5,691 nt of DNA from NCBI GenBank assembly GCA_964650965.1, contig CAZYYO010000112.1, positions 1-5,691 of the forward strand, given 5' to 3'. The translations under genes and the position numbers were made by a program. This DNA is from CAZYYO01 sp964650965. GTDB lineage: Bacteria; Bacillota; Clostridia; Lachnospirales; Lachnospiraceae. Shown one piece after another: positions 1 through 5,691 of this stretch (position 1 is the first letter of the stretch; the number at the start of each line of letters is the position of its first letter). A model generated the notes under the pieces. The model saw nothing but the letters and a program-made list of their open reading frames with translations, had not been told where the DNA came from and did no database searches.

Positions 1-25
1 GATTGCGGCCTCTTTATTTGTTTTT
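1..25 (-). other. Downstream edge of the rhamnosidase gene, undetermined
   Basis: Only 25 bases remain after the rhamnosidase stop codon. On the minus strand they read as an A-rich stretch followed by AAAGAGGCCGCAATC. The GC-rich end could be the first arm of a terminator hairpin, or AAAGAGG could be the ribosome binding site of a following gene. The window stops before either can be decided. Confidence 0.3.
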
Positions 26-2818
26 TTACATCTCTTTAAATCTACGATCCAACTCGTCTAACAATGGTGTCATTGCTCCACCTGCATAGCGATCATTGAA
101 CATTCTAAATGGCATATCCAACATCTGTGTAGGAATCTGATCCATATTTCCACCTGTCATATCAGCAATCATTTTCTTTACTTCATCATTTTCAAATAAT
201 GCTCTCATTGACATGTGTGTATTGAACACAGGCTTCAGTGATTCGCTGGTTTCGTATACGATTTCATAATCTCCAGCCGTTAAGATACATTTTCCATCTT
301 TTACATTTGTAAATGCTGCATTGCTCTTATCTTCAAATGTTGCAGGACTTGCCTTATACAGCTCCAGCTCTGCTTCACAGTCAAATGGTACCGTAACATT
401 TACCTTCACAGTCTTCGGTCCAACCACTTCGAAGGCACTCTTATATAAGCCTGCCTGGGAATTGTAGTAACCTTCCATCTTCTTGAGATTCCAGCTTGGC
501 GTTGGCTTAATAACAGCCTTCTTAAATCCTGGAACATCCTCTACTGGATTTAATCCAATACCGTGACGGAAAATCCACTCTACAATAGAGCCATAGGAAT
601 AATGGTTTAAGCTGTTCATTCCTGTACTGGAAATGCTTCCATCATCCTCCACACTGTTCCATCTCTCCCACACCGTGGTTGCACCTAATTTAATCTCGTG
701 TAACCATCCTGGATAATCTTCATTTAACAGAAGCTTGTAAGCGATGTCTTCCATACCGTGGTCAGATAATACATTACACAGCAGTGGTGTTCCTGTAAAT
801 CCTGTCTGAAGCTTATAATCACTTTGAACAAATTTTGTTCTTAAGAATTCTTTGGTTCTTACTTCGTCACAGCTTAAGTTGTAGATTAAGGTAAGAACAT
901 ATGCTGTCTGGGTGTTGATACAACATCTTCCAGATGGGCTATAGTATTCATATTTTACATCTTCAAAAATCTTATCCGATAAAGCTTTGTATTCTTTTGC
1001 TTCTGCATCTTTTCCAAGAACTGCTGCTGCTTTTGCAACTAAGTCTGCACTTGCTCCATAGTAGATACTGGCGATAAATCCGTCATCCGTTCCGCCCTTC
1101 ACTTCGTCCTTCTTACCGCTTGGGTTATCCAGTGCCAGCCAGTCTCCATAATGGAAATGTTCCCTCCATGCGTGATTGTCTCCGTCTACCTTCTTAATGA
1201 AATCAACCCATGCCTTCATACTGTCGAACTGATTTACAAGAATGGTCTTATCTCCGTAGAATTTATACAGGTTCCAAGGAATGATACAAGCCATATCTCC
1301 CCATACCGTGGAGCTCTGTCCTGCTGCACCGATGGATGGAACAACGTCAGGAACCATACCGTCCAGGTCCTGCTGCTCCTGCCAGCAATCATATAAATAT
1401 TTATTATAGAATGCGTAGCTTTCCTCTAAGAAAGTTGCTGTTGGTGAGAATACCTGTGCATCTCCCGTCCAGCCCATTCTCTCATCACGCTGTGGACAGT
1501 CTGTAGGTACATCCAAGAAGTTACCCTTAAGACCCCATCTGGTGTTTTCTACTAATTTATTCACTAAGTCATTGCTGGTCTTAACATCCCCGGCTTTATG
1601 AAGATCACTGTATAATACCAGTGCTGTGAAATCCTCTGCTTTCAGATTAGAGATTCCCTCTACCTTTACATAACGATATCCATAATATGTGAACTTAGGC
1701 ATAATGTCTCTCTCAACACCATCGGAAATGTAAATGTATTCTGCCTTAGCGGTACGAAGATTCTCATTATAGAAGTTACCCTGCTGCATCACTTCACCAA
1801 CCTGAAGATGAATCTTGGTTCCCTTAGGCTCATTTACATGAAGCTTAAAGATTCCAGCCATATTCTGACCCAAATCTAACACCTGCTCGCCAGCTGGTGT
1901 ATTGATTAACTCAATTGGCTTTAATTCCTCGTGAACGAATACTGGAGTACTAAGTCTCTCCATGAGTCTTCCCTTAGGTGCATTCTCATCTAATGTAGCA
2001 GCTACAGGAGTAGTATCCTCCAGTGTTGCATCCATCTGCTCTCCATCATAAATTCCGGAGAATGTGATTTTTCCTCTTCTTACATTCCAGGAATCATCCG
2101 TTCCAATCACTTCTGTTGTTCCATCCGTATATGTCACACGTACTTCTGCTAATAATTTCCATTCGTCACTAAAGAATCCGCCGCCATCTGGTTTTGATGA
2201 GAATCCATATCTGCCTTTCCACCAGCCATTTCCCAGCATTACTTCCATGGTGCTGTCCGGCTTTAACATATCTGTCACATCATAGGTCTGATACTGTAAC
2301 CACTGATTGTAATCGTTACTGTATGGAGTTAACCATTCTTCTCCAACTCTCTTGCCGTCGATGGTAGCCTCGTACATGCCAAGACCGATGATATATAATC
2401 TAGCACTGGCTACTTCTTTCTTCACATCTAACTTCTTAGCGAAAATTGGCAGTCTCTGCTCTTCTTTATCACAGGTAATCCATTTTGCCTGCCATGAATC
2501 TTCCATCTTACCAGTCTCGAACCAGTTGACTTCGGATACAGCTTCTTCTCCTGCATCACTTTTTACTGCTGCAGTCCAGTAATATCTTGTGTATGGCATT
2601 ACTGAAAATGTAAGTTCTGTAGCAAGACTGCTGGCATCCTTATCCCAGCCAGTGTCTGCAATTACGTCCTTCATTTGTTCATCACCATATACTACTACTC
2701 TGGCTGCTTCCTGCTTCTTCCCCTTTGCTTCGGTCACCTTCCATGAGAATACGGTCTGTGGCATATAATAGCCCATGGGATTCTCTAGATGATTGATCTT
2801 GCATTCTACAATCTTCAT
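26..2818 (-). CDS. Alpha-L-rhamnosidase, glycoside hydrolase family 78, cytoplasmic
   Basis: This enzyme hydrolyses terminal alpha-L-rhamnosyl residues of rhamnosides, with inversion as known for GH78. The 930 residues follow the GH78 order: an N-terminal Ig/fibronectin-like domain (about 1-103), the jelly-roll Bac_rhamnosid_N domain (about 130-300, with IIGLGMYEATIDGKRVG), a second beta domain (about 305-405, with LDLGQNMAG), the (alpha/alpha)6 catalytic barrel (about 410-755) and the C-terminal beta-sandwich (about 757-855). The barrel carries the signature DCPQRDERMGWTGD (440-453), with E446 the likely general acid, and GATTVWERW (712-720), with E718 the likely base; YGDWL (557-561) and NHYSYG (738-743) are also typical. 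There is no signal peptide or membrane segment, so it should act in the cytoplasm on imported rhamnosides. The ATG is preceded by AAGGAGGA (2825-2832) at good spacing, which fixes the start. Residues about 866-930 form an extra helical tail beyond the usual GH78 end. The family call is secure; the natural substrate is unknown. Confidence 0.96.
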   Translation of the reverse strand: MKIVECKINHLENPMGYYMPQTVFSWKVTEAKGKKQEAARVVVYGDEQMKDVIADTGWDKDASSLATELTFSVMPYTRYYWTAAVKSDAGEEAVSEVNWFETGKMEDSWQAKWITCDKEEQRLPIFAKKLDVKKEVASARLYIIGLGMYEATIDGKRVGEEWLTPYSNDYNQWLQYQTYDVTDMLKPDSTMEVMLGNGWWKGRYGFSSKPDGGGFFSDEWKLLAEVRVTYTDGTTEVIGTDDSWNVRRGKITFSGIYDGEQMDATLEDTTPVAATLDENAPKGRLMERLSTPVFVHEELKPIELINTPAGEQVLDLGQNMAGIFKLHVNEPKGTKIHLQVGEVMQQGNFYNENLRTAKAEYIYISDGVERDIMPKFTYYGYRYVKVEGISNLKAEDFTALVLYSDLHKAGDVKTSNDLVNKLVENTRWGLKGNFLDVPTDCPQRDERMGWTGDAQVFSPTATFLEESYAFYNKYLYDCWQEQQDLDGMVPDVVPSIGAAGQSSTVWGDMACIIPWNLYKFYGDKTILVNQFDSMKAWVDFIKKVDGDNHAWREHFHYGDWLALDNPSGKKDEVKGGTDDGFIASIYYGASADLVAKAAAVLGKDAEAKEYKALSDKIFEDVKYEYYSPSGRCCINTQTAYVLTLIYNLSCDEVRTKEFLRTKFVQSDYKLQTGFTGTPLLCNVLSDHGMEDIAYKLLLNEDYPGWLHEIKLGATTVWERWNSVEDDGSISSTGMNSLNHYSYGSIVEWIFRHGIGLNPVEDVPGFKKAVIKPTPSWNLKKMEGYYNSQAGLYKSAFEVVGPKTVKVNVTVPFDCEAELELYKASPATFEDKSNAAFTNVKDGKCILTAGDYEIVYETSESLKPVFNTHMSMRALFENDEVKKMIADMTGGNMDQIPTQMLDMPFRMFNDRYAGGAMTPLLDELDRRFKEM

Positions 2819-2843
2819 GTTTCGTCCTCCTTGTTTGATGCAC

Positions 2844-2879
2844 CAATCCTGTATCTATTATGTCTAGCATATAGGACCG
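2844..2879 (-). other. Imperfect hairpin in the predicted rhamnosidase leader
   Basis: In the minus-strand transcript, CGGUCCU (from 2873-2879) can pair with AGGAUUG (from 2844-2850) through five Watson-Crick and two G-U pairs. After an A/C mismatch and a bulged G, the stem continues with UAU/AUA and CUA/UAG around a seven-base loop. It lies inside the predicted leader of about 88 nt and ends some 11 nt before the AAGGAGGA site. It has no U-run, so it is not a terminator. A role in mRNA stability or translation is possible but is only inference, since AT-rich leaders form such stems by chance. Confidence 0.3.
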
Positions 2880-2912
2880 TGCTGATGTATATACTTCTTA
2901 TATCTTACTCTT

Positions 2913-2948
2913 ATTATATAATCTTATGGATAAGATGAAAATTGTCAA
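2913..2948 (-). promoter_or_regulatory. Predicted sigma-A promoter of the rhamnosidase gene
   Basis: Two overlapping readings are possible on the minus strand. One has a perfect -35 TTGACA (2943-2948), a 16-bp spacer and a weaker -10 TAAGAT (2921-2926). The other has a perfect -10 TATAAT (2913-2918), a 17-bp spacer and a weaker -35 TTTTCA (2936-2941). With the second reading, transcription would start near 2906 and leave a leader of about 88 nt. In either case the promoter has one imperfect box, which suits a gene that needs an activator. Two direct repeats lie just upstream and an inverted repeat lies between the boxes. Confidence 0.65.
2921..2936. promoter_or_regulatory. 16-bp inverted repeat inside the rhamnosidase promoter
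   Basis: The sequence ATCTTATGGATAAGAT is a perfect inverted repeat with 7-bp arms and a 2-bp centre. It occupies the spacer and part of the -10 region of the predicted promoter. In that position a dimeric repressor bound here would block RNA polymerase. The symmetry is seen directly; its use as an operator is inference, and the AT-rich arms raise the chance of coincidence. Confidence 0.4.
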
Positions 2949-2951
2949 ATA

Positions 2952-2980
2952 CGACACAAAAATATGGTAAACCGATACAA
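2952..2980 (-). promoter_or_regulatory. Tandem direct repeats, putative AraC-family activator site
   Basis: On the minus strand, TTGTGTCG (2952-2959) and TTGTATCG (2973-2980) are direct repeats that differ at one base and are exactly 21 bp apart, two turns of the helix. The similarity extends downstream in the plus-strand register to a conserved A (2961/2982) and GG (2966-2967/2987-2988). The proximal copy ends 3 bp before the TTGACA box. AraC-family regulators commonly bind direct repeats with this period next to or overlapping the -35, so the site is assigned tentatively to the regulator encoded just upstream. The repeats and spacing are observed; the binding partner is inferred. Confidence 0.5.
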
Positions 2981-3032
2981 TACATAGGATTAAGGATTTT
3001 TATCACAACCATTCCATATATTATCCTTCAAA

Positions 3033-4211
3033 TCAATTGTGGTTTGCCAGGCGAAACTGATGAGGTGTTACATTATAGATTCTCTTAAACTGTCCAATGA
3101 AATAGGAGGTATCCTGATATCCAATCCCATTGCATATTTCCTCTACTGACATATCTGTCTCCTCTAGCAGCTTTCTGGCTTCCTGAAACCTCAAATTCTG
3201 GATATATTTCAATACCGTATTGCCTGTATATTTCTTGAAAATGCGGTTCACATATGCTTCCGAATAATGAAATTCTTTCGCTACCTTTTCCAGGGAAATC
3301 TTCCTGTAATTCTTTCTGATGTAGCTCATCATAGGAATAATCTGATTCACTGCTTTTCTTGCACTTTGAGATACTTCGATATCCTCTTCTTTACAGCTGC
3401 GAAGAAGGTTAAGAAACAGTATACTAAGGTAGTGGTCGCATATTTTCCCTGATACCTCATCCTTCTCTACATAAGAAATAATTAAATCCAGCAATGCATT
3501 TCTTACTTCCAGGTTCTCCCTGGAATGGAATATGAGATAACTGAAATCACTGCGAAGAAGTATGATATTACAGAAGAATTCAAACAAAATATTTCCCTTG
3601 GGCAAATCTCCTAAAAATGCTTCCTGGAAGGTATCCTTGTTAATCAATACATTTATCATAAGTGACTCATCATATACATACACCTCATGGCTCATCCCCG
3701 GCGGAATGAGAAGCACATCCCCTTTTACCAGCATCATTTCTTCTCTTTTCCCATTGGTAAGAAATACATGTTGGGACGTCCCTGTGAACATATAAACCAT
3801 TTCGATAAATTCATGGTCATGCATATCGCTCTTGGAATACCGGGTATGCTTTAGAATGGTCATATTCTTATCCTGCTGTTGAAAATACTGGGATACCGTA
3901 AGATGACTCCAATCCGGTTTTGGCATGTACATATCCGACTGACTACCTATTTTCTCATACAGCCGCTGAAAATTCTCCTCAGTAAAGATAGAATAATTCT
4001 CATGAGCCATCAGTTCATCTAAGCTGTTAATACAATGCAGCTTCTTATTCACCGGATATGTTTTGGCTGCATTAATATACTGCTGAAACAAACCCTTCAT
4101 CTGAGATCTGGACATAGTCTTCCAGTCAATATGCTTCTCATAGATTCTCTTTAATACATATTCCAAGGGCTCTAATTGTACTAAATATTTATATACTTCT
4201 TCTCGGGTCAT
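3033..4211 (-). CDS. AraC/XylS-family transcriptional regulator with cupin-like sensor domain
   Basis: This is a DNA-binding regulator, probably an activator, and the obvious candidate to control the rhamnosidase gene 214 bp downstream. From the chosen start it has 392 residues. Residues about 1-120 are a mostly helical region I do not recognise. A cupin-type ligand-binding domain follows (about 125-200), with HDHEFIEMVYMFTG and GDVLLIPPGMSHEV. A largely helical linker leads to a C-terminal double helix-turn-helix (about 292-390), with ISLEKVAKEFHYSEAYVNRIFKKY and the family signature IGYQDTSYFIGQFKRIYNVTPHQFR split over the second helix-turn-helix. An in-frame ATG eight codons upstream (4235) is rejected: it lacks a good ribosome site and lies only about six bases from the predicted transcription start, whereas the ATG at 4211 has AGAGAGGA at 7-nt spacing. 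A rhamnose-type ligand is inferred from context only. No convincing terminator follows, so some readthrough into the rhamnosidase gene is possible. Confidence 0.93.
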   Translation of the reverse strand: MTREEVYKYLVQLEPLEYVLKRIYEKHIDWKTMSRSQMKGLFQQYINAAKTYPVNKKLHCINSLDELMAHENYSIFTEENFQRLYEKIGSQSDMYMPKPDWSHLTVSQYFQQQDKNMTILKHTRYSKSDMHDHEFIEMVYMFTGTSQHVFLTNGKREEMMLVKGDVLLIPPGMSHEVYVYDESLMINVLINKDTFQEAFLGDLPKGNILFEFFCNIILLRSDFSYLIFHSRENLEVRNALLDLIISYVEKDEVSGKICDHYLSILFLNLLRSCKEEDIEVSQSARKAVNQIIPMMSYIRKNYRKISLEKVAKEFHYSEAYVNRIFKKYTGNTVLKYIQNLRFQEARKLLEETDMSVEEICNGIGYQDTSYFIGQFKRIYNVTPHQFRLANHN

Positions 4212-4218
4212 GGTGGAT

Positions 4219-4226
4219 TCCTCTCT
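4219..4226 (-). promoter_or_regulatory. Ribosome binding site that decides the regulator start
   Basis: AGAGAGGA on the minus strand lies 7 nt before the ATG at 4211. The alternative in-frame ATG at 4235 has only a weak AAAAGAG run before it and almost no leader from the predicted promoter. This supports a 392-residue regulator rather than 400. Confidence 0.65.
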
Positions 4227-4247
4227 GATTATCATTGCTGCTCTTTT

Positions 4248-4276
4248 ATTATATTGGCATTTCTTATTCTTTACAA
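4248..4276 (-). promoter_or_regulatory. Predicted sigma-A promoter of the AraC-family regulator gene
   Basis: On the minus strand, TTGTAA (4271-4276) is followed after exactly 17 bp by a perfect TATAAT (4248-4253). The predicted start of transcription is near 4241, giving a leader of about 30 nt to the ATG at 4211. The -35 box overlaps the end of the U-rich tail of the preceding terminator, so the regulator appears to be an independent transcription unit. Confidence 0.75.
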
Positions 4277-4308
4277 GGAAAAGAGCCGCCAGATTTCCTG
4301 ACGACTCT
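4275..4308 (-). terminator. Intrinsic terminator after the anti-sigma gene
   Basis: In the minus-strand RNA, AGAGUCGUCAG and CUGGCGGCUCU form an 11-bp stem (two G-U pairs) around a GAAAU loop, followed by UUUUCCUU. The stem begins about 20 nt after the anti-sigma stop codon. Read on the plus strand, the two wobble pairs become A/C mismatches and no U-run follows, so the element works in the minus direction only. It separates the sigma/anti-sigma unit from the regulator gene. Confidence 0.85.
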
Positions 4309-4328
4309 ATCTTACGGTTGTATATTTT

Positions 4329-5399
4329 CTAATTGTTCTTTATCGCTGTGCTATACCATGCCTTATCCTGCAGATATTGAGCAAAGGTCTTATTTTGCTT
4401 ATTTACCTGATAATCTGTGGAATAATAATATCCCTTCCATTCATCCAGGTACTGCAGGTCGTCACATACAAAGATATACATCGTGCTAATGTCTCTTCCG
4501 TATGTGGAGTATACCTCAGAAGAACCTTGTGTTTCCATCAAGTCTCCATTCGCATCACATATGACCAGAAAATAGTCCACCAAATTAGAACCTTCTGGAA
4601 GTATCATAGAAGCTGTGACCTCGTAGGGAGTGAGTGTAATCTTGTCAATTCCTATTCCATTTTCATTGGATTCATGAATGTTGAATTCCTCATTTTTTGA
4701 GGTATCTAACTGAACATCCAACTTATAATTCCATTCACCCTGATACATTTGACGCGTTTCACGATTACCTATTCTTGTGATATTAAAATCATACTGGAAT
4801 TGATCTGGGATTGTTCCCTTCACATGAGACAGATCTACTCTGATAATACCTTCAAAGGTTTTCATATCATCACTGTATTTACCTTCAATAATCCACGGAC
4901 TTGGAATTAAAAAGCTATCCCCTTCAACTGCTGTATTAACCGTAACACCCAAACAATCACAAGCTGTCGAATAATAATCCTTCATATTATTTCTTCTGGT
5001 GAATTCCGCTGGAAATCCTTCTTTATTGTTTATCTCCACTCCAAGGTACAATGCCAGATTATTATAATATACCTCTGATATTTTGATTGTAATTCCATTG
5101 GACGTTTGCGTGTATTCTTCCTCTTCCAGCTGTGTTGCATTTTTTTCATAGTCCCCTTTGTAATGAGAAACATTAGAGATTTTTGCAAAAATTCCTCCGA
5201 TAATTGGTATATTACTTGCAAATACCGGATTAGCCAATAGCATACAGAATACCACTGCAAATGCTGCTGCCACACTTCCTGCTTTTATCCATATTTTCTT
5301 TTTACTTTTCTTCTGCTGCTGTTTCAATTCCTGTAAGGAGTCCTTAATCACATCATCCAGCCTGTTGGATACTGGTATGTTTTCCCAATTATGATCCAT
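4329..5399 (-). CDS. DUF4179-type membrane anti-sigma factor
   Basis: This 356-residue protein probably holds the ECF sigma factor encoded just upstream at the membrane until an envelope signal arrives. Residues 1-35 are a short cytoplasmic segment (IPVSNRLDDVIKDSL, then a lysine-rich stretch to KKSKKK), matching the sigma-binding end of DUF4179 proteins. One membrane helix follows (about 38-61, GSVAAAFAVVFCMLLANPVFA region), with positive charges on the inside. Residues 62-356 would lie outside the cell and are rich in beta-strand-like segments; the part from about 225 may be a second domain of the DUF5643 kind. Four cysteines lie in the outer part (C147, C149, C281, C312). The start overlaps the sigma gene by 11 bp and has AAAGGAGG at 5409-5416, so translation is likely coupled. 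A terminator follows the stop codon. The anti-sigma role rests on family architecture and gene order; the signal is unknown. Confidence 0.85.
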   Translation of the reverse strand: MDHNWENIPVSNRLDDVIKDSLQELKQQQKKSKKKIWIKAGSVAAAFAVVFCMLLANPVFASNIPIIGGIFAKISNVSHYKGDYEKNATQLEEEEYTQTSNGITIKISEVYYNNLALYLGVEINNKEGFPAEFTRRNNMKDYYSTACDCLGVTVNTAVEGDSFLIPSPWIIEGKYSDDMKTFEGIIRVDLSHVKGTIPDQFQYDFNITRIGNRETRQMYQGEWNYKLDVQLDTSKNEEFNIHESNENGIGIDKITLTPYEVTASMILPEGSNLVDYFLVICDANGDLMETQGSSEVYSTYGRDISTMYIFVCDDLQYLDEWKGYYYSTDYQVNKQNKTFAQYLQDKAWYSTAIKNN

Positions 5400-5691
5400 A
5401 GCTATAATCCTCCTTTAAATATTTTCTTAATTCCATCTTCGCCCTGGTAAGATAAGCCGATACCGATCCCTCTGGAATCTCCATGGTGCTGGCGATTTCA
5501 TTTAACTGCATCCCTGTGAAATATTTCAGTATAACAACCGTCTGATATTTCTCTGGTAAATGATCAATGGCGTCATATAAATCTATCCGCTCTTCTATCA
5601 TCTGCTTATGCTGATCCGGACAGTTTTCCAGCTCCTCTGGGCTGGCAAAAGGGATGACCTTGCAATAGGTTTCTTTTTCTGTATTAATTAG
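5389..5691 (-). CDS. ECF-type RNA polymerase sigma factor, C-terminal part (5' end outside window)
   Basis: The reading frame is open from the window edge (5691) to TAA, giving the last 100 residues of a sigma-70-family protein. It holds region 4: LPEKYQTVVILKYFTGMQLNEIASTM and IPEGSVSAYLTRAKMELRKYL (fragment residues about 45-92), the helix-turn-helix that recognises the -35 element of target promoters. Residues 1-37 correspond to the linker from region 2, which lies beyond the window together with the true start codon. An ATG at 5601 in this frame is internal and would leave only a bare region 4. The overlap with a membrane anti-sigma gene identifies it as an ECF (group IV) factor answering to an envelope signal. 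Its target promoters cannot be told from this window; the pair may regulate itself through a promoter upstream. Confidence 0.92.
   Translation of the reverse strand, partial: LINTEKETYCKVIPFASPEELENCPDQHKQMIEERIDLYDAIDHLPEKYQTVVILKYFTGMQLNEIASTMEIPEGSVSAYLTRAKMELRKYLKEDYSYGS
5409..5416 (-). promoter_or_regulatory. Ribosome binding site of the anti-sigma gene, inside the sigma gene
   Basis: AAAGGAGG lies within the last codons of the sigma factor gene, 9 nt before the anti-sigma ATG at 5399. Together with the 11-bp overlap of the two genes it indicates coupled translation, which would keep sigma and anti-sigma amounts in step. Confidence 0.8.

Noticed and set aside
1151..2582. Plus-strand open frames opposite the rhamnosidase gene (1151-1396, 2064-2285, 2352-2582)
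   Set aside because: They are antisense shadows of a strongly conserved GH78 gene, lack recognisable domains and have no convincing start signals.
2682..2870. 62-residue minus-strand frame overlapping the rhamnosidase start
   Set aside because: It lies out of frame within the 5' part of the rhamnosidase gene and its leader, with low-complexity content and no domain; the AAGGAGGA site belongs to the rhamnosidase ATG.
2887..2894. GTATATAC palindrome in the rhamnosidase leader
   Set aside because: Eight AT-rich bases of symmetry are expected by chance in this composition.
2992..3028. Possible terminator after the regulator gene (AAGGAT/ATCCTT arms)
   Set aside because: The stem is only 6 bp with a 25-base loop and no U-run follows on the minus strand.
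4212..4235. ATG at 4235 as the start of the AraC-family regulator (400 residues)
   Set aside because: It has no good ribosome site and would leave a leader of only about six bases from the predicted promoter; the ATG at 4211 has AGAGAGGA at proper spacing.
4235..4700. Plus-strand frames 4235-4489 and 4377-4700
   Set aside because: They run through the terminator and opposite the anti-sigma gene; the translations look like antisense noise.
5030..5275. 81-residue minus-strand frame inside the anti-sigma gene
   Set aside because: It is an alternative frame of a gene with clear family architecture and has no domain of its own.
5389..5601. A 70-residue stand-alone sigma region 4 protein starting at 5601
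   Set aside because: The frame stays open upstream to the window edge with linker-like sequence, so this is an internal methionine of a full ECF sigma factor cut by the window.

Overview
The window is AT-rich, with strong Shine-Dalgarno sites (AAGGAGGA, AAAGGAGG) and compact spacing. Its protein types (cytoplasmic GH78 rhamnosidase, cupin-type AraC regulator, DUF4179 anti-sigma factor with an ECF sigma factor) point to a low-GC Gram-positive anaerobe, most likely a gut-type clostridium of the Lachnospiraceae. The taxonomic call is inference from gene style; no marker gene is present.

All four genes lie on the minus strand, so transcription runs from high to low coordinates. From 5691 to 4329 there is a two-gene signalling unit: the C-terminal 100 residues of an ECF-type sigma factor (its 5' end is outside the window), overlapping by 11 bp a single-pass membrane anti-sigma factor of the DUF4179 type. 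This unit is closed by a clear intrinsic terminator at 4275-4308. From 4276 down, a separate promoter (TTGTAA, 17 bp, TATAAT) drives a 392-residue AraC/XylS-family regulator with a cupin-like sensor domain and an unusually long N-terminal extension (3033-4211). After a 214-bp intergenic region comes a 930-residue family GH78 alpha-L-rhamnosidase (26-2818) without a signal peptide.

The 214-bp region upstream of the rhamnosidase is the richest regulatory stretch. It has a promoter with a perfect -35 and/or a perfect -10, two direct copies of TTGTRTCG exactly 21 bp apart immediately upstream of the -35, a 16-bp inverted repeat between the promoter boxes, and an imperfect hairpin in the predicted leader just before the ribosome binding site. 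Direct repeats two helical turns apart next to a -35 are the classic layout of an AraC-family activator site. The simplest model is that the neighbouring regulator senses rhamnose or a rhamnoside-derived ligand and activates the rhamnosidase gene, which then releases L-rhamnose inside the cell from imported glycosides. No transporter or rhamnose catabolic gene is visible in the window.

The sigma/anti-sigma pair looks like an independent envelope-signalling unit and has no demonstrated link to rhamnoside use. I see no wholly new system here, no mobile elements, no CRISPR arrays and no RNA genes. The points most worth following are the putative AraC operator, the helical tail appended to the rhamnosidase, and the N-terminal extension of the regulator.
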